Source: Massilia eburnea (GTDB lineage: Bacteria > Pseudomonadota > Gammaproteobacteria > Burkholderiales > Burkholderiaceae_D). From it: a stretch of DNA of 64,000 nucleotides. Made by a program: the position numbers and the translations under genes. The notes beneath the pieces are model-generated. The model was not told where the DNA came from and made no database searches. It worked only from the letters and a program-made list of their open reading frames with translations. Of the stretch, positions 45,454-58,099 are shown piece by piece. Every line of letters begins with the position of its first letter. Position 1 is the stretch's first letter. The stretch is from positions 93,947 through 157,946 of the forward strand of contig NZ_WNKX01000013.1 in assembly GCF_009720745.1 (NCBI RefSeq), written 5' to 3'.

Positions 45454-46042
45454 CTAGTCGAGCAGCAGGTCTTCTGACCGGCGGCAGGCAAGCCGACGCT
45501 CTGCGGCGTCCGGCCTCAGTTTGGGCGCATGCAGCGGGCCGTCCGGCAAGGAACGCGCCGGCACTTCCGCGCCGACAGTCGGCGACGGCAGTTCGACAGG
45601 GGCCGGCGGCCTTGCGCGGCCCTCGTCGCGGCGCGCCTCGGCTTCTTGTTCGCAACGCAGGCGGAACGCTTCCGTTCGGAAGCGGCATCTGCACATAGGC
45701 CACGTTCCAGGCATTGCGCGCAGAGCCCAGGGTTGATTGCACAAACCGGTTCGGCGAGGTCGTCATGCAATCATGGACGAGGTCGTCCCCAACAATGGCG
45801 CCGTAGCGCGTCATGCGGTGGTTTGATACGCGCAGCCGGGTGCCGTCGGGCAGGAACAGCTTCTTCCAGAAGTAGCCGCGCTGGCCTTGCGGCTTGGCGA
45901 GCTTACGCTGGCGTTCAAGCCATTCGCAAATGGCGAGCTCAGCCAGATCGGCTGGGTTGAACTCGCACTCCTGCTCTTCCTGGAAGTCGAGCATGGCGCG
46001 CAGCGTTTTGCTGGAGATGGCGATACAGACGTTCGTTGGCAT
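45454..46042 (-). pseudogene. Unknown gene, apparently frameshifted near 45690
   Basis: Reading leftward from the ATG at 46042 (GGAGGG before it), about 118 residues look like real protein: AMLDFQEEQECEFNPADLAE and KKLFLPDGTRLRVSNHRMTR. After VQMPLP the frame turns Arg/Ala/Pro-rich as a shadow frame would, whereas the -1/+2 neighbour frame gives TEAFRLRCEQEAEARRDEGR and ends in a TAG at 45454. The switch lies at CTTCCGAACGGAAG, a small dyad. Either a mutation broke the gene or there is a sequence error. About 195 residues if restored. Family not recognised. Confidence 0.6.
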
Positions 46043-46052
46043 GATTCCCTCC

Positions 46053-46235
46053 GTCGCGAGAAAGTGCGATTTTTGCCTTGAATTGGCCTGACCACACTTC
46101 TATTTCGTGCGATTTTTCGGCCTTTTTTGCGATTTTTTCTTTGGACCGCTAAAAATCGCAAAAGTTCCCCAGAAATCGCACGAAATAGAAGAGTGGTCAG
46201 GCCAATTCAGGCCAAAAATCGCACTTTCTCGCGAC
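46053..46235. repeat. 183-base imperfect palindrome (MITE-like)
   Basis: Arms 46053-46115 and 46173-46235 are reverse complements over 63 bases with three mismatches, starting GTCGCGAGAAAGTGCGATTT. The 57-base middle has its own 13-base stem TTTTGCGATTTTT / AAAAATCGCAAAA. The word TGCGATTTTT and near copies recur within it. It is more AT-rich than the flanks, has no coding frame, and ends just before the Shine-Dalgarno of the frameshifted unknown gene. Confidence 0.85.
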
Positions 46236-46248
46236 AGGGTGTGGCGGA

Positions 46249-49803
<3,555 letters not shown>

Positions 49804-49810
49804 GGCAAAG

Positions 49811-50422
49811 ATGACGACGACTCTCACCTCCCGCGGCGCAACGCGCCGCGCCATGCTGGCTGCAGCCGCCTTCGGCGTGGCCGTGCTGGCCACCGGCTGC
49901 GGCTTCCACCTGCGCGGCTCGGGCGGCAGCTACACGCTGCCTTTCGACGCGCTGTACGTGGGCTTGCCGGAGTCGTCGCCGCTGGCGATCGACTTGAAGC
50001 GCAATATCCGCGCCAACGGCCACACCGCGGTCGCCGCCAGCGCCAAGGAAGCGGACGGCATCATCGAAGTGCTGACCAATCCGGAAAAGACGCGCACCAA
50101 GACCATCCTGTCGCTCAACAGCAATGGCCGCGTGCGCGAATACCTCTTAAGCTACAACATCCTGTTCCGCGTCACCGACGGCAAGGGCAAGGAACTGCTG
50201 GCGCCGACCCAGATCACGCTGGGCCGCCCGATCAACTTCGATGAATCGCAGCTGCTGGCGAAAGAGCAGGAGGAAGCCCTGCTGTACAAGGACATGCAGA
50301 CCGACCTGGTGCAGCAGATGATGCGCCGCATGGCCGCCATCAAGATCGGCGCCCCGGCCCCGGCGCCTACCCCGTCCGGCGTGCTGCCCGGCGTGCTGGT
50401 CGCGCCGGACGCCACGCGCTAA
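49811..50422 (+). CDS. lptE: LPS-assembly lipoprotein LptE
   Basis: A 203-residue outer-membrane lipoprotein, partner of LptD. It has a basic N-terminus, lipobox VLATGC and the typical [10 protein letters not shown] after it. The ATG at 49811 gives this signal; the leuS stop is 8 bases upstream. The order leuS-lptE-holA is conserved. Confidence 0.95.
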   Translation: MTTTLTSRGATRRAMLAAAAFGVAVLATGCGFHLRGSGGSYTLPFDALYVGLPESSPLAIDLKRNIRANGHTAVAASAKEADGIIEVLTNPEKTRTKTILSLNSNGRVREYLLSYNILFRVTDGKGKELLAPTQITLGRPINFDESQLLAKEQEEALLYKDMQTDLVQQMMRRMAAIKIGAPAPAPTPSGVLPGVLVAPDATR

Positions 50423-50431
50423 GAGGCCGCC

Positions 50432-51448
50432 ATGCAGTTGCGCGCCGACGCCCTGGACGGCCACGTCGCCAAGACGCTGGCCCCGCTGTATGTGATCACC
50501 AGCGACGAGCACTTGCTGGCGCTGGAGGCGGCCGACAAGATCCGGCGCGCCGCGCGCGCCCAGGGCTACTCCGAGCGCGAAGTGCTCACCGTCGAGCGCA
50601 GCTTCAAGTGGGGCGAACTCTTGGCCGCCAACCAGGCCATGAGCCTGTTCGGCGACAAGAAGCTGATCGAGCTGCGCATCCCGTCCGGCAAGCCGGGCAA
50701 GGATGGCGGCGCGGCGCTGCAGGCTTACGCGAAAGACCTGTCGCCCGACAACCTCACGCTGATCACCCTGCCCAAGCTGGACTGGCAGACGCAGAAGGCG
50801 GCGTGGGTGGCGGCCTTGCAGCAGGCCGCCGTGTACATCGACATCCCGAACATCGAGCGCAATGCGCTGCCGGGATGGATCGCCAGCCGCCTCGCCGCAC
50901 AAGGGCAGAGCGCGGAGCGCGCCAGCCTGGACTTCATCGCCGACCGCGTCGAAGGCAACCTGCTGGCGGCACACCAGGAAATCCAGAAACTCGGCCTGCT
51001 GCACGAGCCGGGCAAGCTGGCCCACGAGCAGGTGCAGGACGCCGTGCTCAATGTGGCGCGCTACGACGTGTTCAAGCTGTCCGAAGCCATGCTCTCCGGC
51101 GACACCGCGCGCCTGATCCGCATGCTGGAAGGCTTGAAGGGCGAAGGCGAAGCGCTGCCGCTGGTGCTGTGGGCCGTCTCCGAAGAAATCCGCACGCTGC
51201 TAAAATTAAAGGCAGGCATGGCCCAGGGCCGTCCGCTGCCGGCGCTCCTGAAGGAATACCGCATCTGGGGCCCGCGCGAACGGCTGATGGAGCCGGCGCT
51301 GCGCCGCATCGCGCTGCCCACCCTGGAGGCGGCGATGCAGCAGGCCGCCCAGGTCGACCGCATGGTCAAGGGCTTGCGCGCCAAGGCGTTCGCCGGCGAC
51401 CAGTGGGACGCCATGCTGCAGCTGGCACTGAAAGTCGCAAAAGGTTAA
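50432..51448 (+). CDS. holA: DNA polymerase III delta subunit
   Basis: A 338-residue clamp-loader subunit that opens the beta clamp. [19 protein letters not shown] at the N-terminus and [18 protein letters not shown] are typical of HolA; the C-terminal collar has [20 protein letters not shown]. Stop TAA overlaps the proA ATG (TAATG). Confidence 0.95.
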   Translation: MQLRADALDGHVAKTLAPLYVITSDEHLLALEAADKIRRAARAQGYSEREVLTVERSFKWGELLAANQAMSLFGDKKLIELRIPSGKPGKDGGAALQAYAKDLSPDNLTLITLPKLDWQTQKAAWVAALQQAAVYIDIPNIERNALPGWIASRLAAQGQSAERASLDFIADRVEGNLLAAHQEIQKLGLLHEPGKLAHEQVQDAVLNVARYDVFKLSEAMLSGDTARLIRMLEGLKGEGEALPLVLWAVSEEIRTLLKLKAGMAQGRPLPALLKEYRIWGPRERLMEPALRRIALPTLEAAMQQAAQVDRMVKGLRAKAFAGDQWDAMLQLALKVAKG

Positions 51449-52725
51449 TGAGTATGGACATCAAGCAGTATATGGAAGACATCGGGCGCCGCGCCCGCGC
51501 CGCCTCGCGCGGCATGGCGCGCGCCGACAGCGCGACGCGCAACCGCGCGCTCGAATTGATCGCCGCCGCCATCGAGCGCGAAGCGCCTGCGCTGCGCGCC
51601 GCCAACGAGCAGGACCTGGCCGCCGCGCGCGCCGCCGGCCTGGCGCCCGCCATGCTGGACCGCCTGGCGCTGACCAACAAGGCGATTGCGACCATGGTGG
51701 AAGGCCTGCGCCAGATCGTCTCGCTGCCGGACCCGGTGGGCGAAATCTCCAACGTGAAGATCCGCCCGTCCGGCATCCAGGTCGGCCAGATGCGCGTGCC
51801 GCTGGGCGTGATCGGCATCATCTACGAAGCGCGTCCCAACGTGACGGTCGACGCGGCCGGCCTGTGCATCAAGAGCGGCAACGCCACCATCCTGCGCGGC
51901 GGCTCGGAAGCGATCCACTGCAACCGCGCCCTGGCCAAGCTGGTGGCCGAAGGGCTGCGCGGCGCCGGCCTGCCGGCCGACGCGGTGCAGGTAGTCGACA
52001 CCACCGACCGCGCCGCCGTCGGCGCCCTGATCACCATGCCGCAATTCGTGGACGTGATCGTGCCGCGCGGCGGCAAGGGCCTGATCGCGCGCCTGATGGC
52101 AGAAGCCACGGTGCCGATGATCAAGCACCTGGACGGCATCTGCCACGTCTATATCGACGCCAAGGCCGACCTGGCCAAGGCGCTGGACATCGGCTTCAAC
52201 GCCAAGTGCCACCGCTACGGCACCTGCAACACCATGGAAACGCTGCTGGTCGCGCGCCCGATCGCCGCCGCAGTGCTGCCGCAGCTGGCAGCGCGCTACC
52301 TGAGCGAAGCGGTCGAACTGCGCGCCGACGCGGAAAGCTACGCCATCCTGGCCGCCGCCGGCTACCCGCACCTGGCGCACGCCACCGAGGAAGACTGGGC
52401 CACGGAATACCTGGCGCCGGTGCTGGCCGTGCGCGTGGTGGACGGGCTGGACGCCGCCATCGAGCATTGCAACACCTGGTCGTCCAAGCACACCGAAGCC
52501 ATCGTCACCGAAGACTACACGGCCGCCATGCGCTTCCTGCGCGAAGTCGATTCCTCGTCGGTGATGATCAACGCCTCGACCCGTTTTGCGGACGGCTTCG
52601 AATACGGGCTGGGCGCCGAGATCGGCATTTCCAACGACAAGCTGCACGCACGCGGACCGGTCGGGCTGGAAGGCCTGACTTCCCTCAAATACGTCGTGTT
52701 CGGGCACGGCGAGATCAGAAAGTGA
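51448..52725 (+). CDS. proA: Gamma-glutamyl phosphate reductase
   Basis: A 425-residue NADPH-dependent enzyme of proline synthesis, aldehyde-dehydrogenase fold. [20 protein letters not shown] near residue 110-130, catalytic Cys in [18 protein letters not shown], and the C-terminal [20 protein letters not shown]. An alternative ATG lies two codons in. Confidence 0.96.
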   Translation: MSMDIKQYMEDIGRRARAASRGMARADSATRNRALELIAAAIEREAPALRAANEQDLAAARAAGLAPAMLDRLALTNKAIATMVEGLRQIVSLPDPVGEISNVKIRPSGIQVGQMRVPLGVIGIIYEARPNVTVDAAGLCIKSGNATILRGGSEAIHCNRALAKLVAEGLRGAGLPADAVQVVDTTDRAAVGALITMPQFVDVIVPRGGKGLIARLMAEATVPMIKHLDGICHVYIDAKADLAKALDIGFNAKCHRYGTCNTMETLLVARPIAAAVLPQLAARYLSEAVELRADAESYAILAAAGYPHLAHATEEDWATEYLAPVLAVRVVDGLDAAIEHCNTWSSKHTEAIVTEDYTAAMRFLREVDSSSVMINASTRFADGFEYGLGAEIGISNDKLHARGPVGLEGLTSLKYVVFGHGEIRK

Positions 52726-52730
52726 CCTGA

Positions 52731-53147
52731 ATGCTCTGGATTAAAGCGCTGCATATCGTCTTCATCGTCTCCTGGATGTCGGGGCTGTTCTACTTGCCGC
52801 GCATCTTCGTCAACCTGGCGATGGACACGTCGGGCCCGAGCACCGAGCGGCTGCTGCTGATGGCGCGCAAGCTGTACCGCTTCACCACTTTCCTGGCGCT
52901 GCCGGCGGTGCTGCTCGGCATCTGGCTGGCGGTGCTGCAATATGGCGCGAAGATGCCGCTCTGGCTGCATGCCAAGCTGTTCGTGGTGTTGCTGGTGATC
53001 GGCTACCACCACGCCTGCGGCTCGCTCTTGAAGAAGTTCGAACGCGGCGCCAATCGCCGCGGACACGTGTTTTACCGGTGGTTCAATGAAGTGCCGGTGC
53101 TGCTGCTGCTGGCGATCGTGATTCTGGTGGTCGTCAAGCCTTTCTAA
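52731..53147 (+). CDS. HemJ/CopD-like membrane protein
   Basis: A 138-residue protein with four membrane helices. WIKALHIVFIVSWMSGLFYL and PRIFVN, then KLYRFTTFLALP, WLHAKLFVVLLVIGYHHA and RWFNEVPVLLLL, fit the HemJ (UPF0093) protoporphyrinogen oxidase family, including its conserved early His, Arg and Lys. Databases often call it CopD family. It starts 5 bases after proA. HemJ activity is likely but not proven here. The TAA stop runs into a palindromic element. Confidence 0.82.
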   Translation: MLWIKALHIVFIVSWMSGLFYLPRIFVNLAMDTSGPSTERLLLMARKLYRFTTFLALPAVLLGIWLAVLQYGAKMPLWLHAKLFVVLLVIGYHHACGSLLKKFERGANRRGHVFYRWFNEVPVLLLLAIVILVVVKPF

Positions 53148-53259
53148 AACCCGGTAAACCTGGGTCAGACCCGAGGGTCAGACCCAGTCGGCGCAACGGC
53201 CACTGGCTTCGGCACACCGGGGGTCTGACCCTTGGGTCTGACCCCGAAGTACCGGGTTT
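53147..53259. repeat. REP-like palindromic element, family A, copy 3
   Basis: 113 bases between the hemJ-like stop and rlmL. The outer arms AAACCCGGTAAACCTGGGTC and GACCCCGAAGTACCGGGTTT are imperfect complements. Inside are GGGTCAGACCC and GGGTCTGACCC dyads and a weaker centre (GGCCACTGGCTTCGGC). Here both flanking genes are on the plus strand, so it separates tandem genes. Confidence 0.83.
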
Positions 53260-53289
53260 GATTTTTACAACGGATAAAGGGTCCCCCAA

Positions 53290-54495
53290 ATGCCATCCTA
53301 TTTCTGCCCATGCCCGCGCGGCCTGGAAGCCGCCCTGGCGGAAGAACTGACCGAAATCGCGGCCATGAGCCCGACCATGAAGGTCCACAACCAGGTGCCA
53401 GGCGGCGTGCACGCCTCCGGCGACCTGTACGACGCCTACCGCATCAACCTGCACTCGCGCATCGCCTCGCGCGTGCTGATGCGCATGGGCGTATGCCACT
53501 ACCAGAACGAAAACGACATCTACGACCTGGTGCTGGGCCAGCCGTGGGAAGAATGGTTCGGCGTGCACCACACCATCCGCGTCGACGTCACCGCCATCAA
53601 GTCGCCGCTGAAATCGCTGGAATTCACCACGCTGAAGATCAAGGACGCCGTCTGCGACCGCTTCCGCGACATGTACGGCAAGCGCCCCTCGGTCAACACG
53701 CGCGAACCGGACATGCGCATCTTCGGCTTCCTCGACCAGCGCCAGTTCATGGTCTACCTCGACACCTCGGGCGAAGCGCTGTTCAAGCGCGGCTGGCGCA
53801 GCGAGACCGGCGACGCCCCGCTGCGTGAAAACCTGGCCGCCGGCCTGCTGCGCGTGTCCGGCTGGAAGCCCGGCGTGCCCCTGTTCGACCCGATGTGCGG
53901 CTCCGGCACCATCCTGTGCGAAGCGGCGCAGATGGTGCAGGGCATCCCGCCCGGTGCGCGGCGCCGCTTCGCCTTCGAGAAATTCCACGACTTCGATCCC
54001 GAACCGTGGCAGAAGATGAAGGCCGACTTCAAACCCAACCCGCTGCCGACCGAACCGACGATTTTCGGCTCCGATATTTCCGGCGACATGGTGGCGATGG
54101 CGCGCCACAACCTGAAGAGCGCCGGCATCCTGTTCGAGGTGCCGCTCAAGCAGATCGAAGCGCAGCAGGTGCAGGCGCCGAGCGCCACGCCGGGCATCCT
54201 GCTGACCAACCCGCCGTACGGCGAGCGGATCGGCGTGCGCGGCGACGCCAGCCTGGAAGAGGACGAGCTGGCGAAGAGTTTCTACAGCGCGTTCTCGACC
54301 ACGCTCAAGCAGCGCTTCAGCGGCTGGACCGCCTACCTGTTCACGGCCGACCTGGGCCTGCCGAAAATGCTGCGCCTGAAGGAATCGCGCAAGACCCCGT
54401 TCTTCAACGGCGCGCTCGAATGCCGCCTGTTCCGGTTTGACATGGTGGCGGGCTTCAACCGCAAGCCGCAAGCGGACACCCCAGCGAGCGAGTAA
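53290..54495 (+). CDS. rlmL: RlmL-type THUMP-domain RNA guanine-N2 methyltransferase
   Basis: A 401-residue SAM methyltransferase: N-terminal ferredoxin-like/THUMP part (residues 1-150) and a Rossmann domain with DPMCGSGTILCEAAQM and catalytic NPPYGERIG. It equals the N-terminal RlmL half of E. coli RlmKL, which makes m2G2445 in 23S rRNA; the RlmK half is absent, as in many betaproteobacteria. Confidence 0.9.
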   Translation: MPSYFCPCPRGLEAALAEELTEIAAMSPTMKVHNQVPGGVHASGDLYDAYRINLHSRIASRVLMRMGVCHYQNENDIYDLVLGQPWEEWFGVHHTIRVDVTAIKSPLKSLEFTTLKIKDAVCDRFRDMYGKRPSVNTREPDMRIFGFLDQRQFMVYLDTSGEALFKRGWRSETGDAPLRENLAAGLLRVSGWKPGVPLFDPMCGSGTILCEAAQMVQGIPPGARRRFAFEKFHDFDPEPWQKMKADFKPNPLPTEPTIFGSDISGDMVAMARHNLKSAGILFEVPLKQIEAQQVQAPSATPGILLTNPPYGERIGVRGDASLEEDELAKSFYSAFSTTLKQRFSGWTAYLFTADLGLPKMLRLKESRKTPFFNGALECRLFRFDMVAGFNRKPQADTPASE

Positions 54496-54520
54496 GGCTG
54501 GATCGGCGTAGAATGCTTCG

Positions 54521-55792
54521 ATGCTTTCTACGCCGACGCCCCCGCCCCCTCCCGACGCTCCCGCCAAGATCCCCGAGCCGGAGGCGCCGCACCGCAGGCC
54601 GCTGGGCCCGGGCGCACTGGCGGCAGTCCTTGCCAGCCTGTCGATGCTGGGCCCGTTCTCGATCGACGCCTACCTCCCCGCCTTCCCGAATATCCAGGCG
54701 ACGCTGCATGCGACGCCGATCGAAGTGCAGCAATCGCTGACCGCCTACATGCTGGCCTTTGCCGGCATGGTGCTGTGGCATGGCGCGCTGTCGGACGCCT
54801 TCGGCCGGCGCAATGTGATCCTGGTGTCGCTGGTGGCCTTCCTGCTTGGCACGGTGGGCTGCGCCGCCGCGCACTCGGTGCAGTACCTGTGGTTCTTCCG
54901 CGTGCTGCAGGGGGTCTCGGCCGGCGCCGGCGTGGTGGTCGGGCGCGCCATCATCCGCGACCTGTACGCCGATGCCGCCGCCGCGCGGCTGCTGTCGATG
55001 GTGACCATGATCTTCTCCATCGCGCCCGCCGTGGCGCCGGTGCTGGGCGGCTTCATCGTCAAGTACTCGGACTGGCGCACCATCTTCCTCTCGCTGGCCG
55101 GCTATACGGTGTGCCTGTTCATCGTCTGCTACCGCCGCCTGCCCGACACGCTGCCGCGCGAGAAGCGGCAGCCGTTCAACCCGCGCTACCTGTGGCGCAA
55201 CTACAAGTCCATCCTCGCCTCGCCGCTGTTCCATTTGAAGACAGGCGTGGTGGCGTTCAACTTCGCCGGCCTGTTCCTGTACATCACGGCGGCGCCGGTC
55301 GCGCTGCCGACCCAGCTGCACCTGGGCCCCGAGCAATTCGCCTGGCTGTTCGTGCCGGCCGTGTCGGGCATCTTCCTCGGCGCGCTGGCCGCCAACCGCA
55401 TCGCCGGCAAGACCAGTTTCGCGCGCCAGATCGGCTTCGGCTTCTGCTTCCTGATCACGGCCGCCACGGTCAACGTGGCCTACCACCTGCTGGCCGCGCC
55501 CGCGCTGCCGTGGAGCGTGCTGCCGCTGTTCTTCTACACCTTCGGCATGTCGCTGGCGGCGCCGGCCGCCACCTTGCTGGCGCTGGACCTGTTCCCCCAC
55601 ATCCGCGGCACGGTCGCCTCGGTGCAATCGTTCGCCACCACCCTGCTGGGGGCGCTGGTGGCCGGCGTGTTGGCGCCGCTGGCTTCACATTCGCTATCAT
55701 GGCTGGCGTGCGGCCAGCTGGCACTGACCGTCACCGCACTGTGCTTGTGGTTGACGGCGCGCGCGCTACGGCGCAAGATAGTGCCTATTTGA
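54521..55792 (+). CDS. MFS drug exporter, Bcr/CflA family
   Basis: A 423-residue inner-membrane transporter of 12 helices (DHA1). Shows FSIDAYLPAFPNIQATL, MFS loop HGALSDAFGRRNVIL, and motif C VAPVLGGFIVKYSDWRTIF. The N-terminal Pro-rich 40 residues are longer than usual. It probably exports drugs or metabolites by proton antiport; substrate not predictable. Confidence 0.9.
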   Translation: MLSTPTPPPPPDAPAKIPEPEAPHRRPLGPGALAAVLASLSMLGPFSIDAYLPAFPNIQATLHATPIEVQQSLTAYMLAFAGMVLWHGALSDAFGRRNVILVSLVAFLLGTVGCAAAHSVQYLWFFRVLQGVSAGAGVVVGRAIIRDLYADAAAARLLSMVTMIFSIAPAVAPVLGGFIVKYSDWRTIFLSLAGYTVCLFIVCYRRLPDTLPREKRQPFNPRYLWRNYKSILASPLFHLKTGVVAFNFAGLFLYITAAPVALPTQLHLGPEQFAWLFVPAVSGIFLGALAANRIAGKTSFARQIGFGFCFLITAATVNVAYHLLAAPALPWSVLPLFFYTFGMSLAAPAATLLALDLFPHIRGTVASVQSFATTLLGALVAGVLAPLASHSLSWLACGQLALTVTALCLWLTARALRRKIVPI

Positions 55793-55941
55793 AAATATTG
55801 TTGGTATAAAGTAAATAACTACTAATAGTGTAGCTCTTTCTACACAAATGCAACTTATTGCCGCCAGAAATTTGTATTGCTGCTAAGTTATAGTATATTT
55901 ATGCCAATTTGCCAGTGGATTGCAAGCAGGAACAGAGCCTA

Positions 55942-58092
55942 ATGCAACACCCCGACCAAGACATCCGCAATCGCTTGCTGATCGCGCGGCTGCCCGCCAT
56001 GCCGCAGATCCTGATCAAGCTGATTGAGCTCCTGCAAGCCGATGATGCCGGCATGCCGGAGCTGGCCGCGCTGATCGCCAAGGATGCGGGGATGGCCAGC
56101 AAGATACTTTCGGTGGCCAACAGCTCGGCCTACCAGCGCCACAACCGCGCGCTGGGCCTGGAGCAGGCCCTGGTCTCGCTGGGCACCGACATGATCAAGA
56201 CGCTGGTGATCTCCGAGTCGGTGTTCCAGACCTTCAACAACTTCCCGCACAGCGGCAGCACCGACCTGCGCGCCTTCTGGAAAGGCTCGCTCACCACCGC
56301 CGTCATCGCGCGCGACATCGCGCGCGTGCTCGACTACCCGCACGTGGAAGAAGCCTACCTGGCCGGCCTGCTGCACAATGTCGGCCGCCTGGCGCTGCTG
56401 GCCACCGCGCCGAAAGAATACGCCTACAACTTCACCGCCCGCGACGACGAAGAGCTGTGCGCGGTGGAGCAGCGCACGCTGGAAATCACCCACGCCGAAG
56501 CGGGCGCCTGGCTGATCGAGCGCTGGAACCTCGACTCCTTCCTGGCCGACTCCGTGCTGTACCACCACGAGCCGGTGCCGCGCCTGGAAGCGGCCCATCC
56601 GCTGATCCGCATCGTGCGCCTGGCGCACCAGCTGTGCTACCACGCCGACATGCCGGCCGCCGCGGCCGATGCCGCCGCGCTGTGCGGCATCGAAGAGGAC
56701 AAGCTGGACGCCTTCGTCAAGTCCGCCGCACGCCAGGTGGCGCGCGCCGCCGAAGCGCTGGGCATCGACCTGGCCGGCGCCGACGACCTGCCGGCGCCGC
56801 CCGCCGCGCCGCCGGCCCCGGTCGACCCGGTGCAGGCGCGCCTGTCCGAAGAAGTGCGCAATATGGTGCTGGTGCAGGAAATGGGCCAGAGCTTCGCGCG
56901 CCAGCAGGGCGAAGCCGGCATGCTGGACGCCATGACCCGTTCCGCGCGCATCCTGTTCGACCTGGAAAGCACGGTGATCCTGCTGGAGAGCCCGACCGGC
57001 CACGCGCTGCAGGGCGCCGGCGGCGGCGAAGCCCAGCAGCGCCTGGCCGAATTCAGCGTGGCCCTGAGCAAACCGGGGCTGCTGGCCGATGCCGCCAACG
57101 GCCGCCAGCTGGCCTTCGCCACGCGCGCCGCCGCGGGCGTCGGCATCGCCGAAGAGCAGCTGTTCCGCATCGTCGGCAGCGAGGCCCTGGTATGCCTGCC
57201 GCTGGTGGCCGGCCAGCGCTGCCTGGGCATGCTCGTGGGCGGCTTGCCGGCCTGGCAGCTGCCGCTGCTGCAAAAGAAGGAGCGCTTCCTGCAGGCTTTC
57301 GGCAGCCAGGCCGCCAACGCGCTGGAAACCGCCCTGTCCGAGCGCGGCCACACGCGGCGCCAGGTGGCCCACGTCGCCGAAGAATACCGTGAAGCCTCGC
57401 GGCGCGTGGTGCACGAGGTGAACAACCCGCTGTCCATCATCAAGAACTACCTGTCGGTGCTGGACGCCAAGCTGGCGCGGCGCGAACCCGTGGTATCGGA
57501 AATGTCGATCCTGAACGAGGAAATCGACCGCGTCGGCCATTTGATCAACGGCCTGGCCGACCTGCAGCCCTCGGACGGCGGCAGCGCGGCCAATGTGGCG
57601 CGCGTGGTGGAAGACGTGCTGCGCCTGTTCCGCGCCACCGACTTCCTGCCCGCCTCGGTGCAGGTGGTGACGCGCATGCAGGACGGCCCGCAGGAAATCG
57701 ACGGCGACGCCGACCTGCTCAAGCAGATCCTGGTCAACCTGGTCAAGAACGCGATCGAAGCCCAGCCGGGCGGCGGCCGCATCGAGATCGCCAACCGCGG
57801 CCTGGTCAACCGCGAACGCCGGCTCTACGTCGAGCTGGTGGTGAGCGACGCCGGCCCCGGCCTGTCGCAGGAAGTGCTGGCCAACCTGTTTACCGCCGTG
57901 AAGAGCAGCAAGGAAGGCAAGCATCACGGCCTGGGCCTGTCCATCGTGCACAGCCTGGTCAAGAAAATGAACGGCATGATCAGCTGCCGCAGCGGCGCCC
58001 ATGGCACCTCGTTTGAACTCCTGCTGCCGGCCCGCGGCAGCACCAGCCAGCTCGCCCCGGTGCAGGCGCGCGGCGTGGTGGATTCCGTATAA
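55942..58092 (+). CDS. HDOD-domain sensor histidine kinase
   Basis: About 716 residues from the ATG at 55942 (an upstream in-frame GTG/TTG is possible). An HDOD domain covers about 5-215 (LPAMPQILIKLIELL; LAGLLHNVGRLALL). A GAF-like section covers about 300-460. The kinase part has RRVVHEVNNPLSIIKNY with the phospho-His, LVNLVKNAIEA (N box), DAGPGLS and HHGLGLSIVHSLV. No membrane helices, so it is cytoplasmic. The response regulator gene starts 7 bases later and is the likely partner. The 149 bases upstream are markedly AT-rich and probably hold the promoter. Confidence 0.9.
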   Translation: MQHPDQDIRNRLLIARLPAMPQILIKLIELLQADDAGMPELAALIAKDAGMASKILSVANSSAYQRHNRALGLEQALVSLGTDMIKTLVISESVFQTFNNFPHSGSTDLRAFWKGSLTTAVIARDIARVLDYPHVEEAYLAGLLHNVGRLALLATAPKEYAYNFTARDDEELCAVEQRTLEITHAEAGAWLIERWNLDSFLADSVLYHHEPVPRLEAAHPLIRIVRLAHQLCYHADMPAAAADAAALCGIEEDKLDAFVKSAARQVARAAEALGIDLAGADDLPAPPAAPPAPVDPVQARLSEEVRNMVLVQEMGQSFARQQGEAGMLDAMTRSARILFDLESTVILLESPTGHALQGAGGGEAQQRLAEFSVALSKPGLLADAANGRQLAFATRAAAGVGIAEEQLFRIVGSEALVCLPLVAGQRCLGMLVGGLPAWQLPLLQKKERFLQAFGSQAANALETALSERGHTRRQVAHVAEEYREASRRVVHEVNNPLSIIKNYLSVLDAKLARREPVVSEMSILNEEIDRVGHLINGLADLQPSDGGSAANVARVVEDVLRLFRATDFLPASVQVVTRMQDGPQEIDGDADLLKQILVNLVKNAIEAQPGGGRIEIANRGLVNRERRLYVELVVSDAGPGLSQEVLANLFTAVKSSKEGKHHGLGLSIVHSLVKKMNGMISCRSGAHGTSFELLLPARGSTSQLAPVQARGVVDSV

Positions 58093-58099
58093 GGCCAGC

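Noticed and set aside
50608..52725. A 705-codon frame suggesting a holA-proA fusion protein
   Set aside because: The first 280 codons are a shadow frame of holA. The real proA starts at the ATG at 51448, overlapping the holA stop.
53147..53259. The GGGTCTGACCC element as a regulator-binding site of rlmL
   Set aside because: The same sequence occurs after unrelated genes elsewhere in the window, so it is a dispersed repeat and not a gene-specific operator.
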